Shown piece after piece: positions 1 through 10,592 of a stretch of 64,000 bases of DNA. The stretch lies in assembly GCF_000377645.1 (NCBI RefSeq), contig NZ_KB898483.1, positions 28,344-92,343 of the forward strand. The letters run 5' to 3'. Numbering within the stretch: the first letter of the stretch is position 1; every line of letters begins with the position of its first letter. The translations under genes and the position numbers were made by a program. The DNA comes from Thiomonas sp. FB-6. Lineage in GTDB: Bacteria; Pseudomonadota; Gammaproteobacteria; Burkholderiales; Burkholderiaceae_C. The notes below the pieces were generated by a model. The model was not told where the DNA came from, made no database searches, and worked only from the letters and a program-made list of their open reading frames with translations.

Positions 1-52
1 CCACGTCGGCCGCTCGGCCCTGCTCGACGCCGTGGCGCGCAAGCCCGGCTGA
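1..52 (+). CDS. C-terminal fragment of an unidentified protein
   Basis: A reading frame enters from the left edge and stops with TGA at 50-52. Only the last 16 residues are visible (HVGRSALLDAVARKPG). Codon composition fits coding DNA of this genome, but the tail is too short to name a family. It converges on the lipoprotein gene that ends at 89. Confidence 0.4.
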   Translation, partial: HVGRSALLDAVARKPG

Positions 53-88
53 AGCCCGGGCAAGCCCCGGCACGCGGCCTCGTGAGGC

Positions 89-430
89 TCAGCGCCGCTG
101 CCAGTGGCCGGGGCGCTCACGCCAGGCGCCGCCGTGCGGCTCCCAGCGCGGCGCCGTCCAGTTGTACCCGGGCCTCGGCGCCGACCAGCGCCCCGGGTGC
201 CACACATACTGCGCGCCGCCCCAGCCCCAATATCCGGAAAGCCAGATGTATCCCGGCACGGGCGCCACGCCCACCACGTCCACCCGCGGCGCCGGCGGCG
301 GCCCCGGAACGACCACGTAGCCCGGGTAGCCCGCCGCGTACGGAGCCGGCGCCACCACGCAGCCGGACAGCAGGCCGCCCGACAACAGGCCCGCCGACAG
401 CAGGGCCGCGCAACGCACGAGGGAACGCAT
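89..430 (-). CDS. YXWGXW-repeat lipoprotein
   Basis: Predicted small envelope lipoprotein of 113 residues. The N-terminus has a short basic segment, a hydrophobic stretch and the lipobox LLSGC, so the mature protein should be lipidated at that cysteine. The mature part is rich in Gly, Pro, Trp and Tyr and carries WLSGYWGWGG, YVWHPGRW and GAWRERPGHW, the aromatic-glycine repeat of the YXWGXW/BcpO-related family, whose function is unknown. I chose the ATG at 430 rather than the longer frame from 517 because the signal peptide starts there and an AGGAAGGAG ribosome site lies just upstream (about 441-450). Confidence 0.8.
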   Translation of the reverse strand: MRSLVRCAALLSAGLLSGGLLSGCVVAPAPYAAGYPGYVVVPGPPPAPRVDVVGVAPVPGYIWLSGYWGWGGAQYVWHPGRWSAPRPGYNWTAPRWEPHGGAWRERPGHWQRR

Positions 431-730
431 GATGAAACACTCCTTCCTGAATCGGTTTCGGGATTTCGCGCTACTCCCTCCATTCAACGCTTCCGGAGCG
501 CCGGCGGCGACAAGCAAGACGCTGAAAAAGTAACGAAACGAAACATTCGATCACATCCCGAAGGACGGCTTCCGGAGAGCGGAACTGCATCAACCGGGAA
601 ATCCGGTCAGATCAATTCAAAAATTATGTTTTGTCGCTCGGAGTCCTGCCGGGATACTCCCGCTCACGAGCCCCCGACACAGGGGGCCGTATCGGCCGCG
701 CCAGACGCGGCACCCACCCCAGGAGGAGAC
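431..730. other. Intergenic region between divergent genes
   Basis: About 300 bases separate the lipoprotein start from the exported DsrE-like gene. The part near 520-640 is clearly less GC-rich than its surroundings (for example aaagtaacgaaacgaaac), as expected for a divergent promoter region. I see no convincing -35/-10 pair and no gene. AGGAGG at 721-726 serves the downstream gene. Confidence 0.5.
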
Positions 731-1216
731 ATGATGCACATCCGCAAACCCACCCCCGGCAAGATGCTGGCCGCGCTGAGCCTGGCCTTGGGCCTCGCCG
801 CGAGCGCGCAGGCCGCCGAAGGCTTCGCCGGAGCCCAGGCCACGCGCGAGCACTACGGCGCGATTTTCCAGATCGACGCCGGCGGCCAGGGCGCCATCAA
901 GAAGACCCTGAACAACATCGAGAACCTGCTGCACGACCCGCGGCTCAAGGGCAAGCTCACCGTCGAGCTGATCGCCAACGCCCAGGGCTTCGACGTCTAC
1001 GTGAAGAACAACGGCTTCGAGGACAAGCTCAAGGCGCTGCAAAAGCAGGGCGTGATCCTCGCCCAGTGCTCGAACACCCTGCGCGAGCTCCACGTCGACC
1101 GCAAGGATCTCTACCCCTTCATCAACGTCGTCCCCTCGGGCATGGGCGAGATCACCCTGCGCGAATCCCAGGGCTGGGCCTACATCCACCCCACCCCGCC
1201 GGGCGAGAGCCTCTGA
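731..1216 (+). CDS. Exported DsrE/DsrF-like protein (paralog 1)
   Basis: A 161-residue protein with a Sec signal peptide (hydrophobic run LAALSLALGLAASAQA, cleavage near AQA-AEG) followed by one DsrE-like alpha/beta domain. It keeps a central cysteine in the context QCSNTL and ends GWAYIHP. The DsrE superfamily includes sulfur-carrier subunits of reverse dissimilatory sulfite reductase and related proteins; periplasmic single-domain members are poorly characterised. AGGAGGAG at 721-728 sits directly before ATG 731 (ATG 734 is possible). It stands alone and is closed by a terminator at 1234-1263. Two paralogs with the same C-x-N-T-L motif lie at 53099-53566 and 53625-54089. Confidence 0.75.
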   Translation: MMHIRKPTPGKMLAALSLALGLAASAQAAEGFAGAQATREHYGAIFQIDAGGQGAIKKTLNNIENLLHDPRLKGKLTVELIANAQGFDVYVKNNGFEDKLKALQKQGVILAQCSNTLRELHVDRKDLYPFINVVPSGMGEITLRESQGWAYIHPTPPGESL

Positions 1217-1233
1217 GGCGCGGCAAGACCCTG

Positions 1234-1263
1234 AAAGCCCGGCGCGAGCGCCGGGCTTTTTCA
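1234..1263 (+). terminator. Rho-independent terminator of the DsrE-like gene
   Basis: AAAGCCCGGCGC / GCGCCGGGCTTTTT forms a GC-rich stem followed by a T run, 18 bases after the stop codon at 1216. Confidence 0.85.
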
Positions 1264-1316
1264 TGGCGCGGCGGGAACGCGGACAGACTGACCAGGGCCG
1301 CGCGGCCCGAAAGCCG

Positions 1317-1445
1317 TCATTCGGCGACGATCCACTCCAGCGCCTGCACCGACAGATCCCCGTCGAGATGGGCGTCGATGTAGGCCAGAACGGCGTCGAA
1401 GCGCCTGGCGTAGGCGGCGCGGGCCGCGGAGGTCTGGGAAGGCAT
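1317..1445 (-). pseudogene. Remnant of an AraC-family regulator (N-terminus of HTH domain)
   Basis: On the minus strand a 42-codon frame starts with ATG at 1445 and ends at TGA 1317-1319. It contains YARRFDAVLAYIDAHLDGDL and then SVQALE, the opening helices of an AraC-type DNA-binding domain that normally continues for more than 250 residues with a GyrI-like effector domain. The frame then ends WIVAE-stop and no continuation is visible. I read it as a decayed or truncated gene; a free-standing miniprotein is the alternative. Confidence 0.55.
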
Positions 1446-1528
1446 GGCGAGATGGTCGCCGACGCCGGCGCGCTGCTCGCGGCGGCCGCTATGCTGCCGG
1501 CAACGGCCCCACGGTCACCTCACCCGAC

Positions 1529-2116
1529 ATGGAATCCTCCCGACCCGCCGAGCGCATGGCGACATCCAGCCCGCAGTGGGCTTGCGAAGCGGAACAAATC
1601 CGGCGCGGCATGCGCCTGGCCGCGGAGATCAACAAACTGGGCATCGACGATGCGCCACGCATCCGGGAACTCTTCGGCGAATTGACCGGACAGCCGGTCG
1701 ACCAGACCTTCACGCTGCTGCCGCCCTTCTACACCACCGGCGGGCACCGCATTCGGGTCGGGCACAAGGTGTTCATCAACCAGTGCTGCACCATCTACGA
1801 CCTGGGCGGCGTGGAAATCGGCGACCTGGTGATGATCGGGCCGAACGTGAACCTGATCACCACGGGCCACGCGATGGTCCCGTCGCAGCGCCGCAAGACC
1901 ATCGAGTCGCGGCCGATCGTCATCGGGCGCAACGTATGGATTGCCACCGGCGCGACGATCCTGGGCGGCGTCACCGTCGGCGACAACGCGGTGGTGGGTG
2001 CCGGCGCCGTGGTCACGCGTGACGTGCCGCCGAACACCTTCGTGGCCGGCGTGCCCGCGCGAGTCCTGCGGCACCTGGAAGCGGACGAAGACCTTGAAGC
2101 GCCTTCCATGACCTGA
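1529..2116 (+). CDS. Sugar O-acetyltransferase, hexapeptide-repeat (NodL/LacA/Maa type)
   Basis: A 195-residue acetyl-CoA-dependent acetyltransferase. Residues about 20-75 form the N-terminal helical cap (GMRLAAEINKLG, then LFGELTGQP). From about residue 75 the left-handed beta-helix follows, with GYxx-like hexad repeats (IRVGHKVFINQ, VEIGDLVMIG, PIVIGRNVWIATGATILGG, VTVGDNAVVGAGAVVTRDVP) and the terminal GVPARVLR. The catalytic histidine fits TTGHAM. Expected substrate is a maltose, galactoside or chitin-oligomer hydroxyl; which one cannot be told. ATG 1529 is the first good start; 1556 is an in-frame alternative. Confidence 0.85.
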   Translation: MESSRPAERMATSSPQWACEAEQIRRGMRLAAEINKLGIDDAPRIRELFGELTGQPVDQTFTLLPPFYTTGGHRIRVGHKVFINQCCTIYDLGGVEIGDLVMIGPNVNLITTGHAMVPSQRRKTIESRPIVIGRNVWIATGATILGGVTVGDNAVVGAGAVVTRDVPPNTFVAGVPARVLRHLEADEDLEAPSMT

Positions 2117-2274
2117 GCGCCCCGAAGCGCGCTGAACGGGACCGTGAGCGGCGCAAGCTTGCAACGAACTTCGGGTCAGTGATAGTCCTGTTCGCGCTGA
2201 TGGCGCACCGCCAACACCACGACTTTCGGCGCGCAAGGTCGGCGGCTGCCTCGCGGCATGGCGCGAAAGGCCGC

Positions 2275-3198
2275 TCAAGCGCGTTCGGGTGCCGCGGTAC
2301 AGCGCAGAATCAGCTGGCGCATCCACACATGCGCAGGATCCGAATGGTCGCGCGGATGCCAGGCAAGGTGCAGCGTGAAGTTTTCGGTCGCGAAGGGGAG
2401 CTCGAAGGCGTCCAGGATATCGGCATGCCGGGCGACGAGGCGACTCGGCAGCGCGGCCACGTAATCGGTCTCTCGCAGGATCGCAGGTGCCAGCATGAAT
2501 TGCTGGATGGAGAGCACTACGTTGCGACGCAAGCCGAGGCGCAGCAGATACTCATCCATCACTCCCTCGAAGCTGCCGCCACTGGTGGACACGAGCAGGT
2601 GCTCCAGCCGGTCGCAGTAGGTCTCCAGATCGACCGCGCCGCGGCCGCGGGGATGTCCCTTGCGCTGCGCCATCACGAAGTGCTCGGACACAAGGCGCAC
2701 GGCTCGAAGATGGGGAGGGAGCGCATGTTCAGACCCGATCAGGAAGTCCACCTCGCCGAGTTCCATCTGCGTCGCGATGCGCGAAGTGTCTGCGTGCCGA
2801 AAGGCCAGGCGAATACCGGGGCCAGCCTCGCGGCGCAAGGCCTCCATCACTGGCAGACCCGCCGCGACCATGCTGTTGTCGCTGCCGGCGATGGCGAAAC
2901 GGCGCTCGGCCGTCCCTGGATCGAAGTCGGCACGATCGCGCAGAAGGGCACCGGCGTCGGCCAGGAGCTTGTGCAACGGATCCTTCAGCTCCAGCGCGCG
3001 GGCGGTCGGCAACATGCCCCGGCCCTTGACCGCGGGCACGAGCAGCGGATCGCCGAGCAGCGCGCGCAGGCGCGCGAGCTGCGCCGACAGCGCAGGCTGA
3101 CTCAAATGCAGGCGATGCGCTGCCCGCGTGACGCTGCGCTCCCGCAGCAGCACGTCCAGCGAGACCAGCAGATTGAGGTCGAAGCTTCGCAAATCCAT
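2275..3198 (-). CDS. LysR-family transcriptional regulator
   Basis: A 307-residue LysR regulator. The winged-helix domain is at residues 1-65, with the helix-turn-helix around SVTRAAHRLHLSQPALSAQL, and the effector-binding domain follows. ATG 3198 was chosen because MDLRSFDLNLL is the standard LysR N-terminus; longer readings from 3435 run through the divergent gene. It is divergent from a major facilitator gene starting at 3286, so it probably regulates that transporter from the shared 87-base spacer. The ligand is unknown. Confidence 0.88.
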   Translation of the reverse strand: MDLRSFDLNLLVSLDVLLRERSVTRAAHRLHLSQPALSAQLARLRALLGDPLLVPAVKGRGMLPTARALELKDPLHKLLADAGALLRDRADFDPGTAERRFAIAGSDNSMVAAGLPVMEALRREAGPGIRLAFRHADTSRIATQMELGEVDFLIGSEHALPPHLRAVRLVSEHFVMAQRKGHPRGRGAVDLETYCDRLEHLLVSTSGGSFEGVMDEYLLRLGLRRNVVLSIQQFMLAPAILRETDYVAALPSRLVARHADILDAFELPFATENFTLHLAWHPRDHSDPAHVWMRQLILRCTAAPERA

Positions 3199-3285
3199 GG
3201 AATGGATGCATGGTATATGAAGAATCCATTGGAATGATGCGTGAAAGGTTTCTAGAGTCCTTCCACGACCTTGTGGAGATTCCTC

Positions 3286-4545
3286 ATGTCTTTGTCCCTC
3301 GACAGATCCGTACGGCGTTCCCTGAGCGCGTTGGCGTCGGCCTACTTTGCCATGGGGGCGAGCGCGCTCGCGGTCATCGGATCGATTCGCGCCATCGCCG
3401 ACGGCCTGGGCATCGGCACCGGCGCCGTGGCCCATCTGGTGGCGATCTACGCGATCGTGTTTGCCGTCACCGCGCCCCTGCTCCAGGTGATTGCGTCAAG
3501 GCTTCCTCAGAGAACGCTATTGCTGGCGGGTCTCGCGGCAAGCGCGGCCGGCTCGCTGGCGTCGGCGCTCGCCACCGGCTACGCCCCGCTGTTCGCCGCA
3601 CGCATCCTGGTAGCCGTCGGCGGCGCCGCGATCGCTCCGGTGGCCTCGGCGCTGGGTGCGGCACAGGTGCCGCGCGAACAGCAGGGCTCCGCGCTGGTCA
3701 GGGTATTCAGCGGCATGACTGTCGCCTCGATCGTGAGCACTCCGGCTGCCCAGTGGATCTCGTCGCAGTTCGGATGGCGCTTCCTGTTCTGCGCCATCGG
3801 CCTGCTGAACCTGGCGGTTGCGGCCGCGGTGGCGCTGTGGGTCAAGGACGGGCGCCGCGGACAGGCTCTGTCGCTGCGTTCGATGATGGCCGAACTTCGA
3901 CGGCCGGGTATCGCCCCCGCGATCGCCGTCATCTTCGCCTACATGGCAGGGATGTTCGCAAGCTTCACGATGATCGTGCCGATCCTGCAGAACCACTTCG
4001 GCATTGCGCCGCGCTGGACCTCGTCCGCTTTGCTGGTGTTCGGGCTTGCCGGGATGGGGGGCAACGTGCTGGCGCGGCGCCTGGCCACCCGTTTCGATGC
4101 CGACCGGCTGATCGCCTTTGCGCTGGCGGTGCTGATCGCGATGTTCGCAGCGATGGATCTGCTGCCCGGGCGGCCCATTGCTGCCTTGGCCGCGCTCCTC
4201 GTATGGGCCTGTTCGCACGACGTGTTCATGCCCTCCCAACAGCGCCGCATGGCGGAGATCGCACCGCACGCGCGCTCACTGGCCCTGGCCCTGAACTCCT
4301 CGGCCCTGTACGTGGGCATGTCCGCGGGCTCCTACGCTGCGGGTGTGCTCGCCACCCGCCTGGGCACGGGGGAGTTGCCGCTGGTGTCCGCGGCGGTGCT
4401 GGCCCTCGCCCTGCTGGCGCTCTGGATGTCGCGTCGATCGTTGGTGGACGCCGTTCCGACCGCGCATGTCGAGCTTCGCGAGGTCGCGCAGCACCACGAC
4501 ATCCATGACGCAAGGAAAGTGGCCCTGGGCGAACTCCGAGATTAG
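3286..4545 (+). CDS. Major facilitator superfamily transporter
   Basis: A 419-residue inner-membrane transporter with about twelve hydrophobic segments in two bundles, separated by a basic loop (KDGRRGQALSLRSMMAELRR, about residue 190). The first bundle contains ARILVAVGGAAIAPVASALG, as in sugar/drug efflux members of the AraJ/NepI type. ATG 3286 was chosen over 3271 because GTGGAG lies seven bases upstream. The C-terminal tail after LWMSRR is a hydrophilic extension (HVELREVAQHHDIHDARKV) not typical of the family; it could be a translational run-on after a deletion. Probably controlled by the divergent LysR regulator. Confidence 0.85.
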   Translation: MSLSLDRSVRRSLSALASAYFAMGASALAVIGSIRAIADGLGIGTGAVAHLVAIYAIVFAVTAPLLQVIASRLPQRTLLLAGLAASAAGSLASALATGYAPLFAARILVAVGGAAIAPVASALGAAQVPREQQGSALVRVFSGMTVASIVSTPAAQWISSQFGWRFLFCAIGLLNLAVAAAVALWVKDGRRGQALSLRSMMAELRRPGIAPAIAVIFAYMAGMFASFTMIVPILQNHFGIAPRWTSSALLVFGLAGMGGNVLARRLATRFDADRLIAFALAVLIAMFAAMDLLPGRPIAALAALLVWACSHDVFMPSQQRRMAEIAPHARSLALALNSSALYVGMSAGSYAAGVLATRLGTGELPLVSAAVLALALLALWMSRRSLVDAVPTAHVELREVAQHHDIHDARKVALGELRD

Positions 4546-4884
4546 ATCGCGGCCCTGCCACGGCTCCCGTCGAAGGAGCGTCACGGCATCGGCAAGCCTG
4601 TCCGGATCGTGTTGACTGGCGCTGCGGCATTGCGCAGCCGCGTGCTCGCCTGGAACTTGGGATGGAAGAGCGGCAGCCCTTGCTCATCGGGGAGCATCGG
4701 GGAGCATCGGCACCCGCGCGCCGCCAGACTGCACAGGAATGGAAATCCGAGGCTGCGGGGCTTACACCGTCATCCGCGACACTGAGGGACCGCTCCTCGG
4801 CCTGAGCTGTCACTGGACCTGTTGTCAGCAGCGTCTGTTGCCGGCCAGAAGCGGCCGGTCGGGCCGGAGGCACAAAGCGGACGA
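4546..4884. other. Gene-poor stretch, possibly decayed
   Basis: About 340 bases between the transporter and the GNAT toxin gene. A short tandem repeat of ggggagcatc is present near 4688-4710. The minus strand has an open frame of 102 codons (4276-4584) reading partly through the transporter end, with protein-like composition but no family I can name. No terminator or promoter stands out. Confidence 0.4.
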
Positions 4885-5391
4885 TCAAAAGCGCGGCGCT
4901 GGCGAGAAACCGTTCAGCGCGAGGATCATCTGCTTGCCGTTGCCAAGCAGGTCGTGGAATCCATGGTGTCTGTAGAACGCAGCCGCAGCGTCGTCCTTGG
5001 CGTCGACCACGAGCGCGAACACGCCGATTTCCGAACGCAATGCACGCACCGCCGCATCAGCGAGCAGGGACCCGCCGAGTTTGCATCCTTGAAAGCTCCG
5101 GTCGACCGCAAGGCGGCCAAGCCTGACGATGGGCACGGACGGATACCGGGGCAGACGCCTGGCCAAATCTTCCGGCAACCCCGACAAGAGCACACTTCCG
5201 GCGGCGAGCGTGTAATACGCAGCGACCCTGCCGCTGGCGTCGTCCACCGCGACGTAGCAGACGCTGACCCGACGACGCACGTCCTGCCCGGCCTGGTGCG
5301 CAAGGTAGCGATCGAGTGCTTCGTTCCCGCAGGAGAAATCGCTGCGGCGATGTCCAGGCCCCAAGACCTCGACCCGAAAACGAGCTGTCAC
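4885..5391 (-). CDS. GNAT acetyltransferase toxin (TacT-like)
   Basis: A 168-residue GCN5-related N-acetyltransferase. Visible are the N-terminal FSCGNEALDRYLAHQAGQD typical of TacT/AtaT-type toxins, the core AAYYTLAAGSV, the acetyl-CoA loop RLAVDRSFQGCKLGGSLL and the end motif FYRHHGFHDL. Relatives acetylate the amino group of charged tRNAs and block translation. In the loop the usual QGxGLG is QGCKLG, so one glycine is lysine. Its ATG overlaps the stop of the DUF1778 antitoxin gene by four bases (ATGA, 5388-5391), the usual toxin-antitoxin coupling. Confidence 0.85.
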   Translation of the reverse strand: MTARFRVEVLGPGHRRSDFSCGNEALDRYLAHQAGQDVRRRVSVCYVAVDDASGRVAAYYTLAAGSVLLSGLPEDLARRLPRYPSVPIVRLGRLAVDRSFQGCKLGGSLLADAAVRALRSEIGVFALVVDAKDDAAAAFYRHHGFHDLLGNGKQMILALNGFSPAPRF

Positions 5392-5678
5392 TGCGCCCCT
5401 TCGATGAGGCGCTTGCGCTGCGCGAGAGCTCGCTCCATGGCCGGCGCCAGCGGCGGCGGATTCAACAGGACTTCGACAAATCGGCGTTGCTCCTCGACCG
5501 AGAGCCGAAGGATCTGCGCCTCCTCGATCGTGCGCTGGGCATCTCGAAGCGCGGCGGTGACCAGGAAGTCGCTGACGCTGCGCCCTTGCAATTCAGCGGC
5601 GCGCCGCACCACCGCAAGAGCGTCCGGCGCAATGCGGGCTTCGACCCGCGTCGTGCGTGGAGACTGGGGTGCTCCCAT
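5388..5678 (-). CDS. DUF1778 ribbon-helix-helix antitoxin (TacA-like)
   Basis: A 96-residue antitoxin. The N-terminus TTRVEARIAPDALAVVRRAA and GRSVSDFLVTAA form the ribbon-helix-helix DNA-binding fold; the C-terminal half (LSVEEQRRFVEVLLNPPPL) is the toxin-binding tail. GGAGG lies seven bases before ATG 5678. It is first in the operon and should repress it together with the toxin, probably through the near-palindrome at 5704-5722. Confidence 0.85.
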   Translation of the reverse strand: MGAPQSPRTTRVEARIAPDALAVVRRAAELQGRSVSDFLVTAALRDAQRTIEEAQILRLSVEEQRRFVEVLLNPPPLAPAMERALAQRKRLIEGAQ

Positions 5679-5703
5679 GACAGGTCCTCCGGAGGGGCAT
5701 TTT

Positions 5704-5722
5704 GTACGTAATTTTACCGTAC
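5704..5722. promoter_or_regulatory. Candidate operator of the GNAT/DUF1778 toxin-antitoxin operon
   Basis: GTACGTAATTTTACCGTAC is an AT-centred near-palindrome (arms GTACG.TAA and TTACCGTAC) 26 bases upstream of the antitoxin start. It is strikingly AT-rich for this genome. Ribbon-helix-helix antitoxins repress their own promoters at such sites; the assignment is by position and symmetry only. Confidence 0.55.
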
Positions 5723-5899
5723 TTATGGCTTCAGCGGTATTCCCTCGATGGAAGCACGGCGAGGAGGCGATCGATGTCCGGCCCGGCTATTCCTGGTGCC
5801 TGCAACGGGTCGACTGCGGCCTCTCGCATTGTCCACGTGAGCGGCGGCAAAGGCCGAGTAGCGGCCTCTCAGCCCATTACGCACCCAGGCCCCAGCAGG

Positions 5900-5929
5900 A
5901 AAAAAGCCCGCTACGTGCGGGCCTTTTTC
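5900..5929 (-). terminator. Terminator downstream of ssb (bidirectional hairpin)
   Basis: AAAAAAGCCCGC TACGT GCGGGCCTTTTT has A and T runs on both sides, so it could stop transcripts in either direction. It lies about 110 bases beyond the ssb stop on the minus strand. Confidence 0.7.
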
Positions 5930-5989
5930 ACGACTCCACCAACCGATCCCCGTCCTCTCAAGAAAACGCCGGGCCGCCCCAAGTTTTCT

Positions 5990-6030
5990 TGACCCCCACG
6001 GGGGGCGGGCTGGGCGCAGCCCGGCCCTGG
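5990..6030. repeat. Dispersed GC-rich intergenic repeat, copy 1
   Basis: CCCCCACGGGGGGCGGGCT followed by gggcgcagcccggccctggggg contains nested inverted repeats. Related sequence occurs at 29403-29477 and 46166-46235. It sits directly after the ssb stop. Confidence 0.5.
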
Positions 6031-6036
6031 GGGCGC

Positions 6037-6546
6037 TCAGAACGGAATATCGTCATCCATATCGTCAAAGTCCCCCGCCGCCGGCTTGGCCGGCGCGGGC
6101 GCGCGGGATCCGCCACGCGGCGCCGAGTCCCGGCTCTCGCGGCTTTCGCGGGGTTCCGGGCGGGAGGGTTCCCGGCCGCGGCTGTAGCCGCCGCCTTCCT
6201 CATCGCCGCCACCGTCACGCGAGCCCAGCAACTGCATTTCTGTCGCGATGATGTCGGTGGTGTAGCGCTCCACGCCTTCCTTGTCGGTGTACTTGCCGTA
6301 CTTGAGGCGGCCTTCGACGTAGACCGGGCGGCCCTTTTTCAGGTACTCGCCGGCGATCTCGGCCAGGCGGTCGTAGAACACCACGCGGTGCCACTCGGTT
6401 TCTTCCTTGCGCTCGCCGGACTTGTCCTTCCACTGGCGGGTGGTGGCGATGGAAACGTTGCAGACGGCGGCGCCCGACGGCGCGTAGCGCACCTCGGGGT
6501 CGCGCCCGAGGTTGCCCATCAGAATGACTTTGTTGACGGAGGCCAT
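6037..6546 (-). CDS. ssb: Single-stranded DNA-binding protein
   Basis: A 169-residue SSB. The OB-fold occupies residues 1-110 ([20 protein letters not shown], then [21 protein letters not shown]), followed by a flexible Gly/Arg/Ser/Pro linker and the acidic tip DDDIPF that docks partner proteins such as RecO, PriA and exonuclease I. It coats single-stranded DNA in replication, recombination and repair. ATG 6546 matches the family start; longer readings toward 6921 run into uvrA. It is divergent from uvrA, the classical arrangement. Confidence 0.97.
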   Translation of the reverse strand: MASVNKVILMGNLGRDPEVRYAPSGAAVCNVSIATTRQWKDKSGERKEETEWHRVVFYDRLAEIAGEYLKKGRPVYVEGRLKYGKYTDKEGVERYTTDIIATEMQLLGSRDGGGDEEGGGYSRGREPSRPEPRESRESRDSAPRGGSRAPAPAKPAAGDFDDMDDDIPF

Positions 6547-6736
6547 GAATTGTCCTGGTGAAAGGGGCGCGGCTTCCCGCGGCGCCGATGCATGAACGCG
6601 AAGAATAGCGCGAAGGGACACCCCACCGGCTCGGCGCGGGGCTGCGGCCCCGCCGGTCGCCCGGGTTCGCCGGGTGGGCTGGAGGCGCGTCGGCGCGCCG
6701 AGGCCTTTATAGTTGCGTGTTGCCCGCGAATCCGCC

Positions 6737-9622
<2,886 letters not shown>

Positions 9623-9753
9623 GCGGGCTGCGAGCGAGCGCCCCCCGCGCCCCGCCCGAATGTCGCCTTGCCGGGCGGAGCGCGACCGGGCGGAGCGCGC
9701 CGCGGCGCCTCCTGCAGACTTGGGGCATCCACTTGTACCATGGCCCGCGTCAC

Positions 9754-9773
9754 CTGCCGCCGCGCGGCGGCAG
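9754..9773. repeat. Perfect 20-bp palindrome in the hydrolase leader
   Basis: CTGCCGCCGCGCGGCGGCAG is a perfect inverted repeat in the 269-base gap between uvrA and the dienelactone hydrolase gene. It has no T run, so it is not an intrinsic terminator. It could be an operator or a leader hairpin. Confidence 0.4.
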
Positions 9774-9891
9774 CTGTGCGAGCCGGGCGCCGTGCATGCG
9801 GCCGCGCGGCCCTGGCGGCGGCACCTGCGCGAGGCGCGGCGCGCCCCGACCTCCCGAGAACGATCACGTACAACCCTACGGAGAACTTGTC

Positions 9892-10554
9892 ATGGGCAAG
9901 AACATTACGTTGCAACTCAAGGATGGAACCCGCATCGGCGCCTACGTCGCCGAGCCGGCCGGCACGCCCAAGGCGGGCCTGGTCGTGGTGCAGGAAATCT
10001 TCGGCGTGAACGCGCACATCCGCAGCGTGGCCGACCGCTACGCGGCGCAGGGCTACCTGGCCATCGCGCCGGCGCTGTTCGACCCGGTGCAGCCGGGCGT
10101 GGAACTGGGCTATGACCAGGAAGGCGTGACCAAGGGCCAGGACTACGTGGGCAAGCTGGGCTTCGAGCGCGCGCTGGCCGGCGTCGAGGCGGCGGCGCAG
10201 GAAGTGCGCGGCGCCGGCAAGGTGGCCACGGTGGGCTACTGCTGGGGCGGCACGGTGAGCTTCCTGTCGGCCATTCGCCTGGGGCTGCCGGCGATCAGCT
10301 ACTACGGCGGACGCAACGTGCAGTTCGCGGGGGAGCCGGCGAAGGCGCCGCTGATGTTCCATTACGGGCTGAAGGACGCGCACATCAGCGAAGCCGACCG
10401 CGAAGCGGTGCGCAAGGGCAACCCCACGGCCGAGTTCCACGTCTACGACGCCGACCACGGCTTCAACTGCGACGCCCGCGGCAGCTACGACGCGGACTCG
10501 GCCAAGCTGGCCATGGAGCGCTCGCTGGCCTTCCTGGCCAGGCACGTGGGCTGA
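9892..10554 (+). CDS. Dienelactone hydrolase family protein
   Basis: A 220-residue alpha/beta hydrolase, probably cytosolic. The catalytic cysteine lies in GYCWGG (about residue 118), preceded by VVVQEIFGVNAHIR; the acid is likely in YGLKDAHIS and the histidine in DADHGF. Carboxymethylenebutenolidase opens dienelactones in catechol breakdown, but many relatives act on other esters. No aromatic-degradation neighbours are present, so the specific reaction is open. ATG 9892 has ACGGAGA upstream and starts the usual N-terminal strand. Confidence 0.88.
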   Translation: MGKNITLQLKDGTRIGAYVAEPAGTPKAGLVVVQEIFGVNAHIRSVADRYAAQGYLAIAPALFDPVQPGVELGYDQEGVTKGQDYVGKLGFERALAGVEAAAQEVRGAGKVATVGYCWGGTVSFLSAIRLGLPAISYYGGRNVQFAGEPAKAPLMFHYGLKDAHISEADREAVRKGNPTAEFHVYDADHGFNCDARGSYDADSAKLAMERSLAFLARHVG

Positions 10555-10592
10555 CAGCCCGGCCCCGGGGCGGCACGCCGTGCCGCCCACGC

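Larger units (their letters stand above)
5723..6036. other. Intergenic region between the toxin-antitoxin operon and ssb
   Basis: About 310 bases with no credible gene. It holds the terminator-like hairpin at 5900-5929 and, next to the ssb stop, a GC-rich repeat (5990-6030) of the dispersed type described separately. Confidence 0.5.

Noticed and set aside
4276..4584. A 102-codon minus-strand frame overlapping the transporter end
   Set aside because: Protein-like in part, but no recognisable domain, start signal or partner; noted only as possible decay.
6547..6736. Possible LexA box between ssb and uvrA
   Set aside because: No CTGT-N8-ACAG sequence could be found by eye.
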